From assembly GCF_001889545.1 (NCBI RefSeq), contig NZ_CP018194.1, positions 1,152,501 to 1,216,500 of the forward strand: a stretch of 64,000 nucleotides of DNA, in the 5' to 3' direction. Of this stretch, positions 53,912-62,938 are shown one piece after another (within the stretch, counting starts at the first letter, position 1; each line of letters begins with the position of its first letter). The translations under genes and the position numbers were made by a program. This DNA is from Granulibacter bethesdensis. GTDB taxonomy: Bacteria > Pseudomonadota > Alphaproteobacteria > Acetobacterales > Acetobacteraceae. Below the pieces are notes generated by a model. That model was not told where the DNA came from. It saw only the letters and a list, made by a program, of their open reading frames with translations, and searched no databases.

Positions 53912-56128
53912 TCAGAACTTTACATTGGCCGCGAATGTGATCGTGCGTGGCAGCCCCAATATCCATTGCTGGCTGCCATAGGTGGTCACGGCATAGGCGG
54001 TATCGAACAGGTTGGAGACCCGCGCTGCAAGACTCAACTGATCGACCGGCTGCCAGTTCAGACCCAGATCAACCACGGTATAGGCCGGGCGTGCATTGGC
54101 ATTGGCGTTGTCGGCAAATGCCCGCCCGACAAAGCGCAGTCCCGCCTGCGCCTGCCAGCGTGGTGCGAAAGCCCATTCCGTCCAGAGATTGGCGGTTTGC
54201 AAGGGGACATTGGGCGGCGTGTTGCCATTGCGTGAGACCGGAACACCGCCGGATGTTTCAGTAAAATCATCAAACCGCGCCTGAAGGATGCTGCCATTGG
54301 CATTGACGCTCCAGCGGGGTGTGATGGAGGCGCTGACATTCAGCTCCAGCCCGCGCGAGGATTGCTGTCCGATCTGCTGGGTGATGCCGGGATTATTCGG
54401 ATCGGCCGAAAGAAGATTATCCCGCGTGATGTCATAGGCTGCGAGAGTCCATTGCAGCCTGCCATCGGCCAGATCCTGCTTGATCCCGATTTCTCCCTGA
54501 CGGCCATGCGACAGGGCAAAGGCGGCATTGGCGAGGTTGGTCGTGATCAGTGTGCTGGCAGGGGGCAGAACGCTGGTCGAATACTGCCCGTAGAGAGACA
54601 GCGTCTGCACTGGCTGATAGACAACGCCGACACGCCATGTCGGGGCGTCATAGGTTTTATCGAATGGTTTGCCAGTGGTGGGCATTGCATTGTGGAGGTC
54701 CAGATGATCGAACCGCACCCCGGCCAGAATTGAGATCTGGCGCGTAATCTGGAGCCTGTCTTCCAGAAACGGAGCGACCTGCCATGTGGTGGTCTGAATA
54801 TCCTTCCGGTTTCCGGCCAGATTGATGAAGAAACCGGGATTGATATTGTCGAGCGGAACCAGAGACATGCCTCCGAACGGCGCATTGCTGAACCGGCTGA
54901 AGGTGATGTAATTCGCCTCGATCCCGGCCCCGAACGTATTGCCAAGCCCGAACAGCGTATGGTGCCAGGTGCCATCCAGCCGGTCGCCATATTGTTCCTG
55001 CTGGTGCGTCAGGTCGAGGTAACCGTCCCGCTGTATCATGTTGCTGGCGGGCAGATAGCGATAATTCTCTGCATTTACCCAGTGCCGGTTGGTGGTAAGG
55101 CGATAGGCGATGTTGCGCAGGGTCAGGCTGGCGTTTGGCGTCCATTCGGCATGGAGATTGGTCCAGTCATCCTCATAATGCAGGATGCTGTTCTGGACGT
55201 TATAATTCTGGTCGCGCAGGGAACGGTCCAGTGATCCACGTACCAGCGGAATGCCGTAATACCGCATCGGGTCCTGCATGGCGTGATCATGAGAGACCGT
55301 CACAGTGAAATCCTGACTGGGCCGGTAGCGGAGTGCGCCCTTGAGATCCAGACTGTCCGAATTGCCGCGCTGGACATAGCCGCTGGACATCTGCCCGGCG
55401 ATATCCAGCCGATAGCTGAGGGTGCGACTCAGCGATCCACCACTATCCAGTGCCAGACGGCGGGTGAGATTGGTATCCACCAGCGCTGCGACTTCGTTGC
55501 GGATTTTCCCCTCGAAAGGCTGGCGGGAGACGACATTGACCACTGCTCCGACTGCGCCCTCGCCATAGATGACGGAGGCCGGGCCGTGCAGCACTTCCAG
55601 CCGCTCGGTGCTCCATGTATCGAAGGGAAAGGTGACGGTGCCGGCACCGGGATACAGCCTGACGCCGTCAAAAAGCTGCATGACCGCAGCCTGACCGGTG
55701 AAGCCGCGTGCGCTCAGCGCGGTGCCGCCATTGCCAGGTGTGCCGATCATGGTGATGCCAGCCTCCCGGCTGACGGCGGCATCGACACGCAGATCGCCGC
55801 GGGCGCGGATTGTGTCGCCCTCCAGCGTATCGACACTGGCCGGGGTCTCCATGGGCGTGAGACCCAGACGGCTCCCGGTCGTGTTGGTCTGGTTCAGAGA
55901 GAGTGTGCCGGCGGCTTCACTCGTTGCGGCCTGTCCCTGCACCGACAGGGCAGGCAGGGAGCTACCCTCCTCTGCCGCAAAAGCCGCAGGCGATGGCAGC
56001 AGGCACGGTGTTGCAAAAGCAAGCGGCCACAGGCTGGAAAATCTGGTTCTGGTGATTTTGTGGCTGGCATGGGCGTACCCTGCCGCTCCGTGACGCTCTG
56101 CGCGCCGGAACTGGTCTTTCGTCATCAT
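53912..56128 (-). CDS. TonB-dependent outer-membrane receptor, probably for cobalamin
   Basis: About 738 residues. A long basic N-terminus and hydrophobic stretch (about 28-50, ending A-A-F-A-A-E) form the signal peptide. A plug domain follows, with T-P-A-S-V-D-T-L-E-G and V-R-L-Y-P-G, then L-E-V-L-H-G-P-A-S-V-I-Y-G-E-G-A-V-G-A-V-V-N. The long beta-barrel ends in the TonB-dependent terminal F (I-T-F-A-A-N-V-K-F). Sequence alone resembles siderophore receptors, but a cobalamin riboswitch precedes it, so corrinoid uptake is the more likely job. The start at 56128, after GGGGGAC, lies downstream of the riboswitch. Confidence 0.9.
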   Translation of the reverse strand: MMTKDQFRRAERHGAAGYAHASHKITRTRFSSLWPLAFATPCLLPSPAAFAAEEGSSLPALSVQGQAATSEAAGTLSLNQTNTTGSRLGLTPMETPASVDTLEGDTIRARGDLRVDAAVSREAGITMIGTPGNGGTALSARGFTGQAAVMQLFDGVRLYPGAGTVTFPFDTWSTERLEVLHGPASVIYGEGAVGAVVNVVSRQPFEGKIRNEVAALVDTNLTRRLALDSGGSLSRTLSYRLDIAGQMSSGYVQRGNSDSLDLKGALRYRPSQDFTVTVSHDHAMQDPMRYYGIPLVRGSLDRSLRDQNYNVQNSILHYEDDWTNLHAEWTPNASLTLRNIAYRLTTNRHWVNAENYRYLPASNMIQRDGYLDLTHQQEQYGDRLDGTWHHTLFGLGNTFGAGIEANYITFSRFSNAPFGGMSLVPLDNINPGFFINLAGNRKDIQTTTWQVAPFLEDRLQITRQISILAGVRFDHLDLHNAMPTTGKPFDKTYDAPTWRVGVVYQPVQTLSLYGQYSTSVLPPASTLITTNLANAAFALSHGRQGEIGIKQDLADGRLQWTLAAYDITRDNLLSADPNNPGITQQIGQQSSRGLELNVSASITPRWSVNANGSILQARFDDFTETSGGVPVSRNGNTPPNVPLQTANLWTEWAFAPRWQAQAGLRFVGRAFADNANANARPAYTVVDLGLNWQPVDQLSLAARVSNLFDTAYAVTTYGSQQWILGLPRTITFAANVKF

Positions 56129-56139
56129 GTCCCCCATCT

Positions 56140-56157
56140 CCGGGACACCCCGCCCGG
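56140..56157 (-). promoter_or_regulatory. Hairpin in the riboswitch expression platform
   Basis: CCGGG and CCCGG arms around CGGGGTGT form a stem just before the ribosome-binding site of the TonB receptor. In cobalamin riboswitches such a stem can sequester translation signals when ligand binds. The assignment as the regulatory hairpin is inference. Confidence 0.4.
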
Positions 56158-56176
56158 ATGGTTGTGATCCATTGAC

Positions 56177-56390
56177 GACGGCAGGTCTCCTGGCTCGCGA
56201 TGTGGAAACGGTATGCCTCCAGCCTTCCCGGATCATTCCGATCCAGTGGCAGCCCATCCCGGCTGGAAACCGAAGAAGAGCGCGGAGGACACCTCATCGC
56301 TGACAGTTGCGGGGGCAGCTGCCGACTTGCCGCCCGAAGGCAGCGCACGGCATTCCCTTTCTCGCCCGCTCGCGCGGGACCGTCGCGAAC
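56177..56390 (-). promoter_or_regulatory. Cobalamin (AdoCbl) riboswitch
   Basis: Read on the minus strand, the leader shows the conserved elements in order: GGTCCCGC with a G-AAAGGGAA segment (about 56352-56381), GCTGCCCCCGCAACTGTC (about 56303-56320), GGAAGGCTGGAGG, and the B12 box AGCCAGGAGACCTGC (56181-56195). These are the hallmarks of the cobalamin riboswitch class, which represses B12 uptake and synthesis genes when adenosylcobalamin is plentiful. It lies about 50 bp before the start of the TonB receptor, its evident target. Confidence 0.9.
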
Positions 56391-56450
56391 GGTTCTTTAG
56401 CGGAATGTTACAGGAAAGGCAGCAGCAAAATCCTGCTGGCCCAAAGATTG

Positions 56451-56964
56451 TCAGGCGGCGGCGGGCTTGCGCAGAAGCATGACGATCTGATCGGTGATCA
56501 GTGCGTCCCGATGATAAGCCTCCAGCAAATGAGGCGGTACTTCCAGACCGGTCGTTGTGCGATAGTCGCTAATCACCTCAAACCCCGTTGCTTCAGCAAT
56601 ACTGCACAGTTGCGGAGCCGTTACACGGTTGAGGGTCTCGAATGTCTCCCACAGGGCGGCTCGTTCGGTCGCGGTATCTGCTTCCGGAGGAATGTAGACG
56701 GCCCATTCGTTTCGGACTTTTGCCGATGTGTCTGGGGCATTGAAAAGGCGGCGGCGGAATTCATCAGACTGAAGCGAAAGATGCGCCCAGGGTTCCCCCA
56801 CCCATGGCATCATGTGAGAGCCATTCGGCGAATAGTACAGCCGGTTGATTTGCAGGTTTCTGTCAGCCCGCCTGAAATGATGCCCGTCACCGTGACAAAG
56901 TGACAAACTTGGTACGATACAGGGGATCCCGTATATTTTCGATCAGCTGTTCGATCTGCATCAT
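56451..56964 (-). pseudogene. Unknown protein gene split by a +1 frameshift
   Basis: A gene 31 bp after murA. Its ATG at 56964 has GGAG 3 nt upstream (6 nt before a second ATG). The first 25 codons end in a TGA at 56887-56889 (...V-T-L-S-R). Skipping one base (T) after CGG puts the next codon, GAC, in the frame that continues for 145 residues to 56451 (D-G-H-H-F-R-R-A-D-R-N-L, later G-S-H-M-M-P-W-V-G-E-P-W-A-H-L-S-L). The joined product would be about 170 residues; I recognise no family. It may be an inactivated gene, a sequencing error, or a programmed +1 site resembling prfB (TGA followed by C). An 8-bp tandem repeat (TTTGTCAC twice) lies just before the stop. Confidence 0.7.
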
Positions 56965-56995
56965 TGTCTCCAGAAAGGGGGCAGTCGACAGCTGC

Positions 56996-58258
56996 CTACC
57001 CGCTGATCCGCTCGATATCCGCGCCGCAGGCCGAGAGTTTTTCGGCCACGCTCTCGTATCCGCGGTCGAGGTGATAGACGCGATTGACGATGGTTTCCCC
57101 CTCGGCGGCCAGCCCGGCGAGGATCAGGGACAGGGAGGCGCGGAGATCGGTGGCCATGACCGGGGCACCCGAAAGCTGCGACACACCGCGCACGATGGCA
57201 GAGGCGCCGTGGACGTTGATGCGGGCCCCCATCCGGTTCAACTCCGGCACATGCATGAAGCGGTTTTCGAAAATGGTTTCGGTAACCATGGAGGCCCCTT
57301 CCGCAACCGACATCAGCACCATGTACTGAGCCTGCATATCGGTCGGAAAGCCTGGATAAGGTTCGGTCATCACATCGACGCCATGCAGACCGTTGCGGCG
57401 GCTGACCAGCAGGCCGGATTCCTGTTCCTCGATCTCGACCCCGGCCTCCCGCAGGGTACGAGTGACCGCGCCCAGATGATCCAGCCGGGCATTGCGCAGC
57501 AGCAGGCGGCCACCGGTAATGGCTGCAGCGCAGGCATAGCTGCCGGTTTCAATCCGGTCGGGGATGATGCTGTGTTCAGCGCCATGCAGGCGCTCCACGC
57601 CCTCAATCCGCAATTCGCCGGTGCCGATCCCCTCGATTGTGGCGCCCATGGCGATCAGGCAGTGGGCCAGATCCTCGATTTCAGGCTCCCGTGCCGCATT
57701 GCGCAGGGTGGTGATGCCGTCCGCGAGGCTTGCCGCCATCAGCAGGTTTTCCGTAGCCCCGACCGAGGGCATCGGCAGTACGATATCCGCCCCGCGCAGG
57801 CGGCCCTGAACGCGGGCGTCGATATAGCCGCTTTCCAGTGTGATGACGGCCCCCATCTGCTCCAGCCCCTTGAGGTGCATATCCACCGGGCGCGTGCCGA
57901 TGGCGCAGCCGCCCGGCAGGGAGACGCGGGCTTCTCCACAACGGGCCAGCAACGGGCCCAGCACCAGTACGGAGGCCCGCATTTTCCGCACGATGTCGTA
58001 GGGTGCCTCTGTATTGGTGATCTGGCCGCCAAGGGAGAGGATGCGACCCAGCGGATCGAGCCGCTCCACAGCGATGCCGTGTTGCTCGATCAATGCTTTC
58101 ATGGTGCCGATATCGGCAAGGCGCGGAACATTGCTCAGGACCAGCCTGTCATCCGTCAGCAGACCGCACGCCATGACCGGAAGAGCGGCATTTTTCGCTC
58201 CGCCAATAGCGATTTCCCCGGCCAGCGGATGCCCACCGCGAATCCTGATCCGATCCAT
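56996..58258 (-). CDS. murA: UDP-N-acetylglucosamine 1-carboxyvinyltransferase
   Basis: A protein of 420 residues, first committed step of peptidoglycan synthesis. It has the N-terminal G-A-K-N-A-A-L-P with Lys22 and Asn23, and the active-site loop [12 protein letters not shown] with Cys118. That cysteine is the fosfomycin target, so the enzyme is of the sensitive type. Later motifs include E-N-L-L-M-A-A and [11 protein letters not shown]. It sits between dcd and the frameshifted unknown gene, all on the minus strand. Confidence 0.95.
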   Translation of the reverse strand: MDRIRIRGGHPLAGEIAIGGAKNAALPVMACGLLTDDRLVLSNVPRLADIGTMKALIEQHGIAVERLDPLGRILSLGGQITNTEAPYDIVRKMRASVLVLGPLLARCGEARVSLPGGCAIGTRPVDMHLKGLEQMGAVITLESGYIDARVQGRLRGADIVLPMPSVGATENLLMAASLADGITTLRNAAREPEIEDLAHCLIAMGATIEGIGTGELRIEGVERLHGAEHSIIPDRIETGSYACAAAITGGRLLLRNARLDHLGAVTRTLREAGVEIEEQESGLLVSRRNGLHGVDVMTEPYPGFPTDMQAQYMVLMSVAEGASMVTETIFENRFMHVPELNRMGARINVHGASAIVRGVSQLSGAPVMATDLRASLSLILAGLAAEGETIVNRVYHLDRGYESVAEKLSACGADIERISG

Positions 58259-58338
58259 ATTCTTCAGTCAGCTCCGTTCATAACGCGATCATTCCTGCTG
58301 GGATGGCAGATGAGAGTGCCGGGCGCGGGCAGAGCCCC

Positions 58339-58893
58339 TTACATACGGGGAAGGGAGACGCCTCGTTGCCCCATATATTTGCCTGCCTTGTCGGCATAGC
58401 TGGTCTCGCAGTCGCTGTCGCCGCGCAGGAACAGGAACTGGCAGATGCCTTCGCCTGCGTAAATACGGGCGGGCAGGGGAGTGGTGTTGCTGATCTCAAT
58501 CGTGACCTGACCCTCCCATTCCGGTTCCAGAGGGGTAACATTCACGATGATACCACAACGTGCATAGGTGGATTTACCCAGGCAAATAACCAGAACGTCT
58601 CGTGGAATCCGGAAATATTCGACGGTATGGGCCAGCGCGAAGCTGTTGGGGGGGATGATGCAGACCGGGCCTTTCCGATCCACGAAGCTGGCCGGGCTGA
58701 ACGCCTTGGGATCAACGACCGCAGAATCCACATTGGTGAAGATTTTGAACTCATCTGCGACGCGGGCATCATAGCCGTAGCTGGACAGGCCATAGCTGAT
58801 CACGCCGTCCCGCTTCTGCGTTTCGACGAATGGCTCGATCATGCCGTGACCGGTCGCCATCTGACGAATCCAATGATCGGGCATTATGGACAT
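58339..58893 (-). CDS. dcd: dCTP deaminase
   Basis: A protein of 184 residues that turns dCTP into dUTP and ammonia, feeding thymidylate synthesis. Motifs include [17 protein letters not shown], and [12 protein letters not shown]. Also seen are the nucleotide-binding Glu segment P-L-E-P-E-W-E-G and the C-terminal G-Q-R-G-V-S-L-P. The length and the S-x-x-R-x-G-like loop (K-S-T-Y-A-R-C-G) place it in the monofunctional Dcd group rather than dUTPase or the bifunctional archaeal type. It precedes murA by 80 bp. Confidence 0.95.
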   Translation of the reverse strand: MSIMPDHWIRQMATGHGMIEPFVETQKRDGVISYGLSSYGYDARVADEFKIFTNVDSAVVDPKAFSPASFVDRKGPVCIIPPNSFALAHTVEYFRIPRDVLVICLGKSTYARCGIIVNVTPLEPEWEGQVTIEISNTTPLPARIYAGEGICQFLFLRGDSDCETSYADKAGKYMGQRGVSLPRM

Positions 58894-58930
58894 GGCGATG
58901 AACTCCCCGCACGCATTGTCGGGGTCTATC

Positions 58931-59161
58931 TCACCCGCGTTGCGGGGACAACAGGGGGCTTTCCCCGGTCGTCTCGTTTGGCTCCGTCACGGCAGTTGTG
59001 GGGGAGGGGGAAGGAGCCTGACGGGCTCGCTGCTGGGCCTTGCGGCGCAGAAGATTGGCGCGAAGCGCCTCGGCCTCCCTCGCTCGTCTTTCGGCAGAAG
59101 GTTCGGGTGGACGTGCGGAATTGCCCTCACGGTAATCCGGGTGATGCTCACGCTCGGTCAT
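58931..59161 (-). CDS. Small basic hypothetical protein
   Basis: A protein of 76 residues beginning [12 protein letters not shown]. The middle is a highly charged helix ([26 protein letters not shown]). This pattern recurs in small alphaproteobacterial proteins encoded near murA. The tail is proline- and threonine-rich. No catalytic or metal motif is present; the helix may bind nucleic acid, which is inference. A Met 12 codons upstream gives a longer version. Confidence 0.68.
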   Translation of the reverse strand: MTEREHHPDYREGNSARPPEPSAERRAREAEALRANLLRRKAQQRARQAPSPSPTTAVTEPNETTGESPLLSPQRG

Positions 59162-59193
59162 AGCGGGCTTTTTGCGCAGCGTTCTGACAGAAA

Positions 59194-59532
59194 TCAAGGA
59201 GTCCAGTCGTCGATATTCGGGATGGTGTCGGAGAGCAGGGCATCCTGTGATGTCATGGCACTCCCCTGATAAGTCTGGAACGAGGTGTTCTGATATGGCT
59301 TGGCCACGGGGGAGGAAATGCGCACGGGCACCCCAAAGATGCTGAAATCTGGTTCATCATCATCTGTAACGGGGCTCTGCTGGGTGGAGGGAATGTTCAT
59401 CCCTTGTCCTTTTCCATCTGCTGAAATGGACGTGCTGTGTTTTGCGCGGGCCTGTGCATCCGGCGCTGTGGAAACGCCACAGGCCAGAAAGGTCAGGGCT
59501 GCCAGCGCGATGGGAAAACGATGTGCCACCAT
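59194..59532 (-). CDS. Secreted hypothetical protein, 112 residues
   Basis: The N-terminus M-V-A-H-R-F-P-I-A-L-A-A-L-T-F-L-A-C-G-V-S-T-A-P-D-A-Q-A is a signal peptide, either Sec with cleavage after A-Q-A or a lipoprotein (L-A-C-G). The mature part is acidic (D-D-D-E-P-D-F-S-I-F-G-V-P-V-R-I) with serine- and glutamine-rich stretches. The final segment S-D-T-I-P-N-I-D-D-W-T-P is acidic too. It looks like an envelope protein of limited distribution. It ends 33 bp before the next gene's start on the same strand. Confidence 0.65.
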   Translation of the reverse strand: MVAHRFPIALAALTFLACGVSTAPDAQARAKHSTSISADGKGQGMNIPSTQQSPVTDDDEPDFSIFGVPVRISSPVAKPYQNTSFQTYQGSAMTSQDALLSDTIPNIDDWTP

Positions 59533-59776
59533 GAGGGGCCTCCGGGGAGTGTCTAGCTGTGTCTGAGTCTTAAATAGGACTGTGACAACAACGTTGCCAA
59601 TTAAAGGAGCGTAAAACCATAAAAATATATTTTGTTAAAATATGTCAGGTGTTGGCAGGCTGCTTCACGTCAGGCATGGGCCGTCCAGGGGGGAAAGGGG
59701 ACTATACAGAATAAAACTGTGCCGTTGTCGGAGGATTAATGCCATCCTGCACAAAACATTCTGGAGCATTCTGTTG

Positions 59777-60358
59777 ATGAGCGGTTCCTTTCCTCCTTCA
59801 CCTTCTTCCGGCCCGGTTTTTTCAGGGTTGTCGCGTGCCGGATCGGGCATTCTGACTCTGGAAGGTATCCTGCTGCTCATTCTCGGCATCGGTGCCTTGC
59901 TGGTGCCGGTTCTGGCCGGGATATTCACAGCCGGCATGATCGGATGGCTTCTGTTCATCATCGGCGTGATGGGACTGATCAGCACTCTCGCCAGCCGTCC
60001 GCATCTGCATCTGGCAGGGGGGCTTCTGTCCTCACTGGCTGCGATTCTGGTCGGATTGATCGTGGTGCTGTTTCCCGCCGGAATGGCGGTAGCCCTGTCG
60101 TGGCTGATCGCAGCATGGCTGATGATGGATGGTGTATCCTCGATCATGATCGCCACGACCGCGCGTCAGATCAACGCCGGACGTTGGTGGTGGCTGGTTA
60201 TCTCCGGTATTGTCGACTGGGTGCTGGCTCTGATGATTGCTTTCAGTAGTGCGACAACCGGTATTGCACTGGTCGGCACGCTGATCGGGATCGATCTGCT
60301 GATTGGTGGTGTAGCGATGCTGGGTCTGGCGCATAATCTGCGCGCCGGAACACGCTGA
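59777..60358 (+). CDS. HdeD-like (DUF308) membrane protein
   Basis: A protein of 193 residues with about six hydrophobic helices in three pairs, the DUF308/HdeD repeat layout: G-I-L-T-L-E-G-I-L-L-L, I-L-G-I-G, G-W-L-L-F-I-I-G-V-M-G, and G-L-I-V-V-L-F-P-A-G-M. HdeD is an acid-resistance membrane protein in E. coli. In an acid-producing organism an acid-stress role is plausible but unproven. The ATG at 59777 has GGAG 9 nt before it. Confidence 0.82.
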   Translation: MSGSFPPSPSSGPVFSGLSRAGSGILTLEGILLLILGIGALLVPVLAGIFTAGMIGWLLFIIGVMGLISTLASRPHLHLAGGLLSSLAAILVGLIVVLFPAGMAVALSWLIAAWLMMDGVSSIMIATTARQINAGRWWWLVISGIVDWVLALMIAFSSATTGIALVGTLIGIDLLIGGVAMLGLAHNLRAGTR

Positions 60359-60376
60359 CGGTCAATGCAGACAGGT

Positions 60377-60910
60377 TTATGCTGCGAGCGTATTCTTGTA
60401 AAAACGACCATCTTTCATGATAATTTTGAAATTCCTGCCCGGATCGGCAATCAGCGTAATGTCTGTAAGCGGATTGCCATCCACGAGCAGAAGATCGGCA
60501 TAGGCTCCTTTTTTCAGCACGCCGATTTTTACCCGAATAGGGGCTGAGCGGGTCGCATCATTGCAGCAATGTGCCATTGGTACCGGTTGCCGATGCGCAG
60601 GATGTTTGCATTGTCGTACCAGCGCGTCAGCGTGGTCAGAATGGCACCCTGATTTTTGGTCATGGTCGGATTGAACAGGTTTTTGATCCTTCCGGGTGAG
60701 GATTGGCAAATTGTTTGTCGAGGAAAGCCTGCAGGCAGAGACTGCGGTCTTGATCGCGCGGGAGGTGCAGGCATGGACGGTTACATAGGTATTCCAGTCC
60801 TCCGCGCAGGCAACGGCAGCCCTGAATTCGGGTTGGGTGTACTGGCTGACATCAAGCGGATCATAATTTGACGTCATGCCGCCATATGCTGGTGAAGCTT
60901 CGCAACAGGG
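60377..60910 (-). pseudogene. Decayed amidohydrolase gene
   Basis: Pieces of one metal-dependent amidohydrolase appear in different minus-strand frames. Near 60780-60910 there is Y-G-G-M-T-S-N-Y-D-P-L-D-V-S-Q-Y-T with an A-Y-G-G start. Around 60600-60680 there is T-M-T-K-N-Q-G-A-I-L-T-T-L-T-R-W-Y. At 60377-60530 comes the classic C-terminal G-V-L-K-K-G-A-Y-A-D-L-L-L-V-D-G-N-P-L. Joining them needs at least two frame changes, one at a run of five A's near 60530. The gene is therefore inactive and only the 3' half remains. Confidence 0.78.
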
Positions 60911-61209
60911 TTCTGTGCGCTTCCTCCGTTTCTATGGGTGTACTGTGGCCGATATCGGCTGTCATCATTCGCTCATGGGTAAGGCGGCCATGATGAGCCT
61001 GGCAAATCCCGGGCTGTGACAAAGACATGGCCCGGTTTCTGCCAGTTCGACAGTATCACATCGACGTATGGCCATCTCCGGGCGGATGTTGTCGGCAAGA
61101 GTCTCCAGCCAATCCTTGGAACAAAGGGAAACATATAGTTCCCTTCTGCAGAACTGTCAGAACGACAGAGGTATTTTCTGCGAAAAGTTGAGGGTTTCCC
61201 CTGTTTCGA
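60911..61209. other. Gene-poor remnant stretch
   Basis: Around 300 bp without a convincing gene. On the minus strand short frames such as S-K-D-W-L-E-T-L-A-D-N-I-R-P (61060-61140) and T-A-D-I-G-H-S-T-P-I-E-T-E-E-A-H (near 60930) look like fragments of a decayed hydrolase, but no single family is certain. With the neighbouring amidohydrolase remnant it forms a small degraded island. Confidence 0.45.
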
Positions 61210-61235
61210 CCGGGTGCGCAATCATACGCACCCGG
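61210..61235. terminator. Terminator-like hairpin after fumC
   Basis: CCGGGTGCG (61210-61218) pairs with CGCACCCGG (61227-61235) around an 8-nt loop, 21 bp past the fumC stop. There is no T tract, so it is an incomplete intrinsic terminator. Confidence 0.5.
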
Positions 61236-61255
61236 CTGAATGAAGGATATCAGAT

Positions 61256-62731
61256 TCAGGCGCCTGCAACACCTTCACCGACCAGTTTCTGCGGGTCGAC
61301 CACCCGATTGAACGTTGCCTCGTCCACTTTGCCGGATTTGAGTGCTGCTTCCCGGAGCGTTGAACCATCAGCATTCGCCGCTTCGGCGATATGGGCTGCA
61401 TTGTCATAGCCGATGACCGGAGACAAGGCAGTGACCAGCATCAGGGACTGATCAACGCTCGCGTCGATGCGTGCGCGGTTCAGCTCCGTGCCCTCAATGG
61501 AGTACACGCGCATCTTTTCGCACATATCGCCGAGGATACGTGCGGAATGCAGCACATTATTGATAATGATCGGCCGCATGGCGTTCAGTTCGAAATTACC
61601 CTGACTGCCTGCGAACGCCACCGCATTGTCTTCGCCGATCACCTGGATGCAGACCATGACCATGGCTTCACACTGGGTCGGATTGACCTTGCCGGGCATG
61701 ATGGAGGAACCCGGCTCGTTCTGCGGCAACAGCAATTCACCCAACCCGCAGCGCGGGCCGGAGGCAAGCCAGCGAATATCGTTGGCGATTTTCATCAGCA
61801 CGACAGCCAGTCCACGCAGGGCAGCCGAGGTGGCCACCATCGCGTCAAGCGAGCCCTGAGCCGAGAACTTGTTCGGCGCGGTGATGAAGGGTTTGCCCGT
61901 CAGTTCGGCAATCGTCTGGGCAATATCATGCCCGAAGCCCTTCGGCGCATTCAGGCCGGTTCCCACGGCGGTGCCGCCGGCGGCCAACTTGTACAGACCC
62001 GCTTTGGAAGCGATGACATTGGCAATGGCATCCCGCACCTGCTGGGCGTAGCCGGACCATTCCTGACCAACGGTCAGCGGTACGGCATCCTGAAGGTGGG
62101 TGCGACCTGTCTTGACTACGTTCATCCACTGGCTCGCCTTGGCTTCAAGCGATGCCGCGAAGGCTTCAGCCTGCGGCAGCAGGACGGTATCCAGTTCCAG
62201 CACGGTCGCGATATGCATCGCGGTCGGGAACGTGTCATTGGATGACTGGCCCATATTCACATGATCATTAGGGTGAACCGGAGCCTGCGCACCCAGCGTC
62301 CCTCCCAGAAGCTGGATCGCACGGTTGGACAGGACTTCATTGACGTTCATGTTTGACTGTGTGCCGGAGCCCGTCTGCCAGACATAAAGCGGAAAATTGT
62401 CATCCAGCTTGCCGGCAATGGTTTCCTCGGCCGCCTGAATGATGACCTTGGCGCGCCAGTCTGCAAGCCGTCCAGCCCTGGTATTCACGATGGCGGCTGC
62501 TTTCTTGACGTAACCGTAAGCGTGATAAACTTCTTTCGGCATTTTATCGTTGCCGATGGAGAAGTGCTTCAGCGACCTCTGTGTTTGCGCACCCCAGTAG
62601 CGATTTGCCGGGACCATCACGGTACCCATGGAATCAAATTCCTGCCGCTCGCCGGCAACATCCAGGCCGATCGGAACATCTTTATAGACAGGAGTTTGGT
62701 CAGTATCAGGTGAAGAGGGGGGATTGGTCAT
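61256..62731 (-). CDS. fumC: Fumarate hydratase class II
   Basis: A protein of 491 residues, longer than the usual 460 because of an N-terminal extension of some 25 residues. It interconverts fumarate and malate in the TCA cycle. Motifs include F-S-I-G-N-D-K-M-P, Q-T-G-S-G-T-Q-S-N-M-N-V-N-E, T-G-R-T-H-L-Q-D-A-V-P, and the catalytic loop G-S-S-I-M-P-G-K-V-N-P-T. Iron-independent, hence oxygen-stable. A GTG six codons upstream is an alternative start. A TATAAT (minus strand, 62783-62788) may be its -10 box. Confidence 0.95.
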   Translation of the reverse strand: MTNPPSSPDTDQTPVYKDVPIGLDVAGERQEFDSMGTVMVPANRYWGAQTQRSLKHFSIGNDKMPKEVYHAYGYVKKAAAIVNTRAGRLADWRAKVIIQAAEETIAGKLDDNFPLYVWQTGSGTQSNMNVNEVLSNRAIQLLGGTLGAQAPVHPNDHVNMGQSSNDTFPTAMHIATVLELDTVLLPQAEAFAASLEAKASQWMNVVKTGRTHLQDAVPLTVGQEWSGYAQQVRDAIANVIASKAGLYKLAAGGTAVGTGLNAPKGFGHDIAQTIAELTGKPFITAPNKFSAQGSLDAMVATSAALRGLAVVLMKIANDIRWLASGPRCGLGELLLPQNEPGSSIMPGKVNPTQCEAMVMVCIQVIGEDNAVAFAGSQGNFELNAMRPIIINNVLHSARILGDMCEKMRVYSIEGTELNRARIDASVDQSLMLVTALSPVIGYDNAAHIAEAANADGSTLREAALKSGKVDEATFNRVVDPQKLVGEGVAGA

Positions 62732-62938
62732 TTCGGTATCTTTTCCCACTTGAAATGAGCGGCCTATGGAGGATGCCTAGGAATTATATTAGCGTAAATT
62801 GCTGCATATTCACTGCTTTCAGAAAAGAAAAAATTTATAAAATGAAGCACTCCTGTATCGTCGTACAGGCTTTCTGTGTGGCATTATAGGTAAAGTCACG
62901 CTCCAAATTATTGTTAACAAAAACTTACAGGATACGCT

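Noticed and set aside
56892-56907. 8-bp tandem repeat as the cause of the frameshift
   Set aside because: Removing one copy yields a third frame that soon stops, so it does not restore the long frame. A one-base change is needed.
56900-58399. A 499-codon plus-strand open frame
   Set aside because: It is antisense to murA and the end of dcd. The motifs belong to the minus strand.
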